From the IMG/VR virus record IMGVR_UViG_3300028559_001775, positions 1 to 25,316 of that record: a DNA stretch of 25,316 bases; one strand, written 5' to 3'. This DNA comes from a virus. Numbering within the stretch: the first letter of the stretch is position 1; each line of letters opens with the position of its first letter. The position numbers were made by a program, and so were the translations under genes. Positions 22,122 to 25,316 of this stretch are shown in pieces. The notes beneath the pieces were generated by a model, which made no database searches, was not told the origin of the DNA, and saw only the letters and a program-made list of their open reading frames with translations.

Positions 22122-22691
22122 ATGAATATAGTTCAAATTGGCTGTTGTAAAGGACAGGATCATGTTCAAGCATTTATAACAGAACATTACAGTGTTATTC
22201 AAAAAGCAATACTTATCGATGGGAATAAAAAATACGTCGAACTGTGTAGAGAAGCATATAATGACTTACCTAAAGTAAAAGTACTTCATTATGCCATTGT
22301 AACTGATGATAGAGCTACTGTTACCTTTTATGTATCTGAAACAACTCCTGAAGAGTGCACTACATCTATTGATTTTATCAACAGTTCATGTTTTAAAAGC
22401 ACATATACCGCTATTGAAACCCCTGCAATTAATTTAACCGCACTCTTTAAACAACACGAACTCATACATATTGATCGGCTTTACATTGACGCTGAAGGTA
22501 TGGATGTTGATATTGTTAATAGTATTGACTTTAATAAAGTTCAAATACAGTATTTATACTTTGAACATTTACATGCTGAAGGAACTCGATTTACCGGGCA
22601 TGGAACAAAGCTTCAAAACTGTATTAATAAATTAACTGATCTAGGCTATCAAGTCCAAACTATTGGATGGGATATTGTTGCTACTAAATAA
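22122..22691 (+). CDS. FkbM-family methyltransferase
   Basis: A 189-residue protein. VQIGCCKGQDH (4-14) is motif I, and AILIDGN (29-35) gives the acidic ribose contact. The FkbM signature IDRLYIDAEGMDVDIV (117-132) is clear, with D123, E125 and D128. FkbM enzymes usually methylate sugar or polyketide hydroxyls. It is a little shorter than typical (200-250). It is the last gene of the cassette; gene 46 starts 40 bases later with its own promoter-like sequence. Confidence 0.8.
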   Translation: MNIVQIGCCKGQDHVQAFITEHYSVIQKAILIDGNKKYVELCREAYNDLPKVKVLHYAIVTDDRATVTFYVSETTPEECTTSIDFINSSCFKSTYTAIETPAINLTALFKQHELIHIDRLYIDAEGMDVDIVNSIDFNKVQIQYLYFEHLHAEGTRFTGHGTKLQNCINKLTDLGYQVQTIGWDIVATK

Positions 22692-22696
22692 AGTAG

Positions 22697-22724
22697 TTTA
22701 AAATATTTAAATTGTATCTATACT
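22697..22724 (+). promoter_or_regulatory. weak sigma70-like promoter before gene 46
   Basis: TTTAAA (22697-22702) and TATACT (22719-22724) are 16 bases apart. The -10 box ends 7 bases before the GTG start of gene 46. A purine-rich AAGGAG at 22727-22732 overlaps the start codon and is too close to serve as a normal ribosome binding site. Confidence 0.3.
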
Positions 22725-22731
22725 ATAAGGA

Positions 22732-24528
22732 GTGCGTTTAGTAAATTTTAAATCTCTTACTATTAAGAACTTTCTCTCTGTCGGAGAATCACCAGTAACT
22801 ATTAATTTTCAAACTGGGGTTAATGTTATAACAGGTATTAACTATGACAAAGAGGACTCTAAGAATGGTGTTGGCAAATCAACTATTGCTGATGCACTGT
22901 ACTTTGCATTGTTTGGTACTACAATTCGGGAACTCCCAAAAGACCTTATTGTAAACTCTTTTACTAAGAAAAAATGTGAAGTAATCTTAGACTTTGACAT
23001 TGAAAACGGTAACGGTTTATCTCAATATTGTATTATTCGTACTATTGGTCCCACTAAATGTCATATGACAAAAAACGGGGAAGATATAACCCGTTCCACT
23101 ATGGCTAAGACAAACGAGTATATTCAAAGACTCGTTATGTCCAATGGTAAAATATTTCAAAACTCAGTCATAATGACTATCAATACTACTGTACCTTTTA
23201 TGGCACAGTCTAAAATTGATAAGAGAAAGTTTATCGAGAGTATTCTTAGTCTTGAAGTCTTTTCAGATATGCTTTCGAAAGCTAGAGAAGAGCATAACAT
23301 ACTTAAAAAAGATTATGAAGTGCTATTTACTAAAGTAGAGGGCATTGAAAAGGGATACAAATTTAATAAAGAACAGCTTGATGCTTTTGAAGAAACAAAA
23401 AAATTAAAGATTGAAACTTTAACAAAACGTATTGAAGAGAGTAAAGTTAAAATTGATGAATTAAAAAAGAGTATTAAAGTTCTTCCTGATGACGTCATAG
23501 AAAAGCTTGATATCAAACTTGAGCAATGCAATGAAGAACTACAAGAGTCGCAAAAACTTTATAAAACCGCTTATCAAGTTTTAGCTGATGTTAAAAGTAA
23601 AATTAGTCATATTAAAGATCAGCTAAATGAAATTGAAAAGATTGGAGCTATTTGTACAACCTGTAAGAGAGCGTACTCTGACGATGATCTTAAACATAAA
23701 GAATCTAATAAAAAAGAGCTTAATAATAAATTAAAAGTTCTAACAAAAGAGCTTAGTATTGCTCAAAAGTCCCTTGATGAAGTAAACACCTTTCAGGCTA
23801 AAAAAGAAAAAGAGATAAATGATATCCAAAATAATAAAAATATTGTAAAAGATATCTTAAACAATAATAAAAATACTGAAACTAAGATCAGTCTTATCAA
23901 CGAAAATATTCAAGAAATATTAAAAGAAATTGAAGAGGTTAAAGGACAAACAAATGAAGCTTTAGAAAATGTTGTAAAAGAGCTCGAACAAAAGCTTAAA
24001 ACTGGAAAGGCTGATCTAGAAAAATTAGATCATGAATGTAATGTTCTCGAGTGTGTTAAGTTTGTAGTATCTGAAGAGGGCGTTAAGTCATACATTGTTA
24101 AAAAGATCTTAGCCGTTCTTAATGGAAGAATGGCATACTATCTCGAGAAACTTCATGCTAACTGTTTGTGTCAATTCGATGAGTTTTTTGATGAGCAAAT
24201 TACTGATGAAAAAGGAGAACATAAATCCTACTTTAACTTCTCTGGTGGGGAGCGTAAGAGAATTGATTTAGCTTGTTTGTTCTCATTCTTAGATATTCGT
24301 AGAATGCAAGGGGATGTACACTTCTCGACTATTTTTTATGACGAACTTTTAGATTCTTCTTTAGATGATAAAGGGGTAGAATTAGTTTTAGACGTTCTTC
24401 GAGAAAGAGCTTTAAAGCATAACGAAAATTGCTACATTATCACTCATCGAGGTACAGCTATTACAGAGAAAATTGATAACACAATATTTCTGGAAAAACG
24501 TAATAACTTTACCTATTTATTATCATAG
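22732..24528 (+). CDS. 46: recombination endonuclease subunit gp46 (Rad50/SbcC-like ATPase)
   Basis: A 598-residue SMC-type ATPase starting at GTG. The N-terminus LTIKNFLSVGESPVTINF leads to Walker A NGVGKST (45-51). Long coiled coils at about 180-300 and 320-430 flank a zinc hook CTTC (308-311). The C-terminal half has the ABC signature FSGGERKRIDLACLF, Walker B TIFYDELLDSS and the ITHR switch His. T4 gp46 is 560 residues. It pairs with gp47 to process DNA ends for recombination-dependent replication. It is intact although its partner gene lies 10 kb upstream. Confidence 0.93.
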   Translation: MRLVNFKSLTIKNFLSVGESPVTINFQTGVNVITGINYDKEDSKNGVGKSTIADALYFALFGTTIRELPKDLIVNSFTKKKCEVILDFDIENGNGLSQYCIIRTIGPTKCHMTKNGEDITRSTMAKTNEYIQRLVMSNGKIFQNSVIMTINTTVPFMAQSKIDKRKFIESILSLEVFSDMLSKAREEHNILKKDYEVLFTKVEGIEKGYKFNKEQLDAFEETKKLKIETLTKRIEESKVKIDELKKSIKVLPDDVIEKLDIKLEQCNEELQESQKLYKTAYQVLADVKSKISHIKDQLNEIEKIGAICTTCKRAYSDDDLKHKESNKKELNNKLKVLTKELSIAQKSLDEVNTFQAKKEKEINDIQNNKNIVKDILNNNKNTETKISLINENIQEILKEIEEVKGQTNEALENVVKELEQKLKTGKADLEKLDHECNVLECVKFVVSEEGVKSYIVKKILAVLNGRMAYYLEKLHANCLCQFDEFFDEQITDEKGEHKSYFNFSGGERKRIDLACLFSFLDIRRMQGDVHFSTIFYDELLDSSLDDKGVELVLDVLRERALKHNENCYIITHRGTAITEKIDNTIFLEKRNNFTYLLS

Positions 24529-24532
24529 CTTT

Positions 24533-25316
24533 ATGTCTCAATTCATTATCCAGCAATCTGGTATTTCTAATAATATGGGTGCACCTATCGGTTTACCACC
24601 TTTTATACCCTCTACTACTCAAGTGCTTCATGCTAGACCTAATGGAGATTTACCACCACCTGAAATACCAGGACAAGGGTTATCAAGAGCTATTAACTAT
24701 CTTGCAGATTACGGCGGATGTTCTTGGTATCGCTGTATGGCTCCTAATCTAATGCTGAATCTTTATCAGAAGGCAGTTCTTTTAGAACTAACTACAATGG
24801 TGCTCGATCCGAGATTTTATGCTGGAGTAAAAGCAGTTAAAATTCAGCGTCAGGCTACACCTATACAAAGAGACTTTGTTAAGATGCTTAAAGAGATATC
24901 TCGTCAAATGCCAGACGGCGGGTTTAAAATTATCTATGAAATTGACGATATTGTTTTTAGAGAAGATATTCCTGACTTTAATAGAAATAAAGATGCTTTT
25001 GTTGCAGATGAGATTCGTAATTCTATTTTAGAAATTCTCGATATGTGTGATGAGGTTACAGTTACTTGTGATTTTATGAAAGATTATTTTGACGAAAAGA
25101 TGGGTGTCAAAAAATCCACTGTAATACCCAATTACCTACTTAAATGGTGGTTTGATCGGTATTATAATCTCGGAGAATTGGTTAAAAATTTCGAAAAGAA
25201 TAAAAAGAAACCTGTTGTATCTATTTTTGCTTCAGGTACTCACGTTGATGTCACAAACAGAACTGGACAGAAGGATGACTTTGAAATGGTGGTACCTGCT
25301 ATTATTAAGACAAGAA
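24533..25316 (+). CDS. GT-B (GT4-like) glycosyltransferase, C-terminus outside window
   Basis: The frame is open from the ATG at 24533 to the window end, 261 residues visible. SRAINYLADYGGCSWYR (51-67) is an N-terminal GT-B type loop. KIIYEIDDIVF (132-142) is the acidic EIDD seen in GT4-type enzymes, and CDEVTVTCDFMKDYF (172-186) followed by TVIPNYL (196-202) is the standard inter-domain pattern. The second Rossmann domain begins at VVSIFASGT (228-236) and is cut off. It starts 5 bases after gene 46, so it is on the same transcript. It resembles glycosyltransferases I recall in marine T4-like phages and is unrelated in fold to the GT-A members of the cassette. Confidence 0.7.
   Translation, partial: MSQFIIQQSGISNNMGAPIGLPPFIPSTTQVLHARPNGDLPPPEIPGQGLSRAINYLADYGGCSWYRCMAPNLMLNLYQKAVLLELTTMVLDPRFYAGVKAVKIQRQATPIQRDFVKMLKEISRQMPDGGFKIIYEIDDIVFREDIPDFNRNKDAFVADEIRNSILEILDMCDEVTVTCDFMKDYFDEKMGVKKSTVIPNYLLKWWFDRYYNLGELVKNFEKNKKKPVVSIFASGTHVDVTNRTGQKDDFEMVVPAIIKTR

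Noticed and set aside
12599-22691. Reading the cassette as a bacterial LPS operon, so the window would be a prophage edge or chimeric contig
   Set aside because: The flanks are intact phage genes 47 and 46, with overlapping start and stop codons at the left edge and no integrase, tRNA or host gene.
23313-23531. 72-residue minus-strand frame
   Set aside because: Antisense to the gp46 coiled coil; Ser/Leu/Phe-rich shadow.
1-25316. CRISPR array, tRNA or insertion sequence
   Set aside because: No regularly spaced direct repeats, no cloverleaf-like sequence and no transposase motif seen on either strand.

Overview
The window is a piece of a T4-like myovirus genome. It is AT-rich and densely packed, with no rRNA or tRNA genes and no bacterial housekeeping genes. 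The T4 core is recognisable from protein motifs: UvsY (9082-9501), the UvsW helicase (9501-10946), the gp55 late sigma factor (10979-11548), and the gp47 (11548-12609) and gp46 (22732-24528) subunits of the recombination nuclease. Several other families look like those of marine T4-like phages (QueD/QueE, the GS-SGDLD nucleotidyltransferase, GIY-YIG proteins). A marine bacterial host is therefore likely, but this is inference. Shine-Dalgarno sequences are nearly absent.

Layout. (1) 1-1064, minus: the 5' part of a Gln/Asn-rich, probably virion-associated protein. (2) 1091-4135: queE, a NadR-like kinase, queD and two small genes on the minus strand, interrupted by a plus-strand GIY-YIG homing endonuclease with its own late-type promoter. 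(3) 4163-9025, minus: late-type genes. These include three different nucleotidyltransferases in one overlapping operon (HxGH adenylyltransferase-like, ligase-like, pol-beta-like), a Dps/ferritin-like protein, a duplicated zinc-knuckle protein, a second GIY-YIG protein and several small proteins. Many start with a short amphipathic segment ending in (L/I)xE, like the capsid-targeting peptides of T4 internal proteins. (4) 9026-9081: a divergent promoter region. (5) 9082-12609, plus: uvsY-uvsW-55-47. (6) 12599-22691, plus: a compact cassette of 13 genes, seven glycosyltransferase-like and six methyltransferase-like, lying between genes 47 and 46, which sit close together in T4. (7) 22732-25316, plus: gene 46 and the start of a GT-B glycosyltransferase that runs off the window.

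How the parts may work together. The plus-strand core genes handle recombination-dependent replication and late transcription. gp55 would read the TTAAATA/TATAAATA-type elements that precede many minus-strand genes. The minus-strand set looks like late and virion genes, including enzymes that may be packaged in the head and injected. The cassette could build a methylated oligosaccharide on a phage or host acceptor using host sugar nucleotides, because no sugar-nucleotide synthesis, flippase or polymerase gene is present. The two strongest leads for an undescribed system are the putatively packaged nucleotidyltransferase trio and the GT/MT cassette between 47 and 46.
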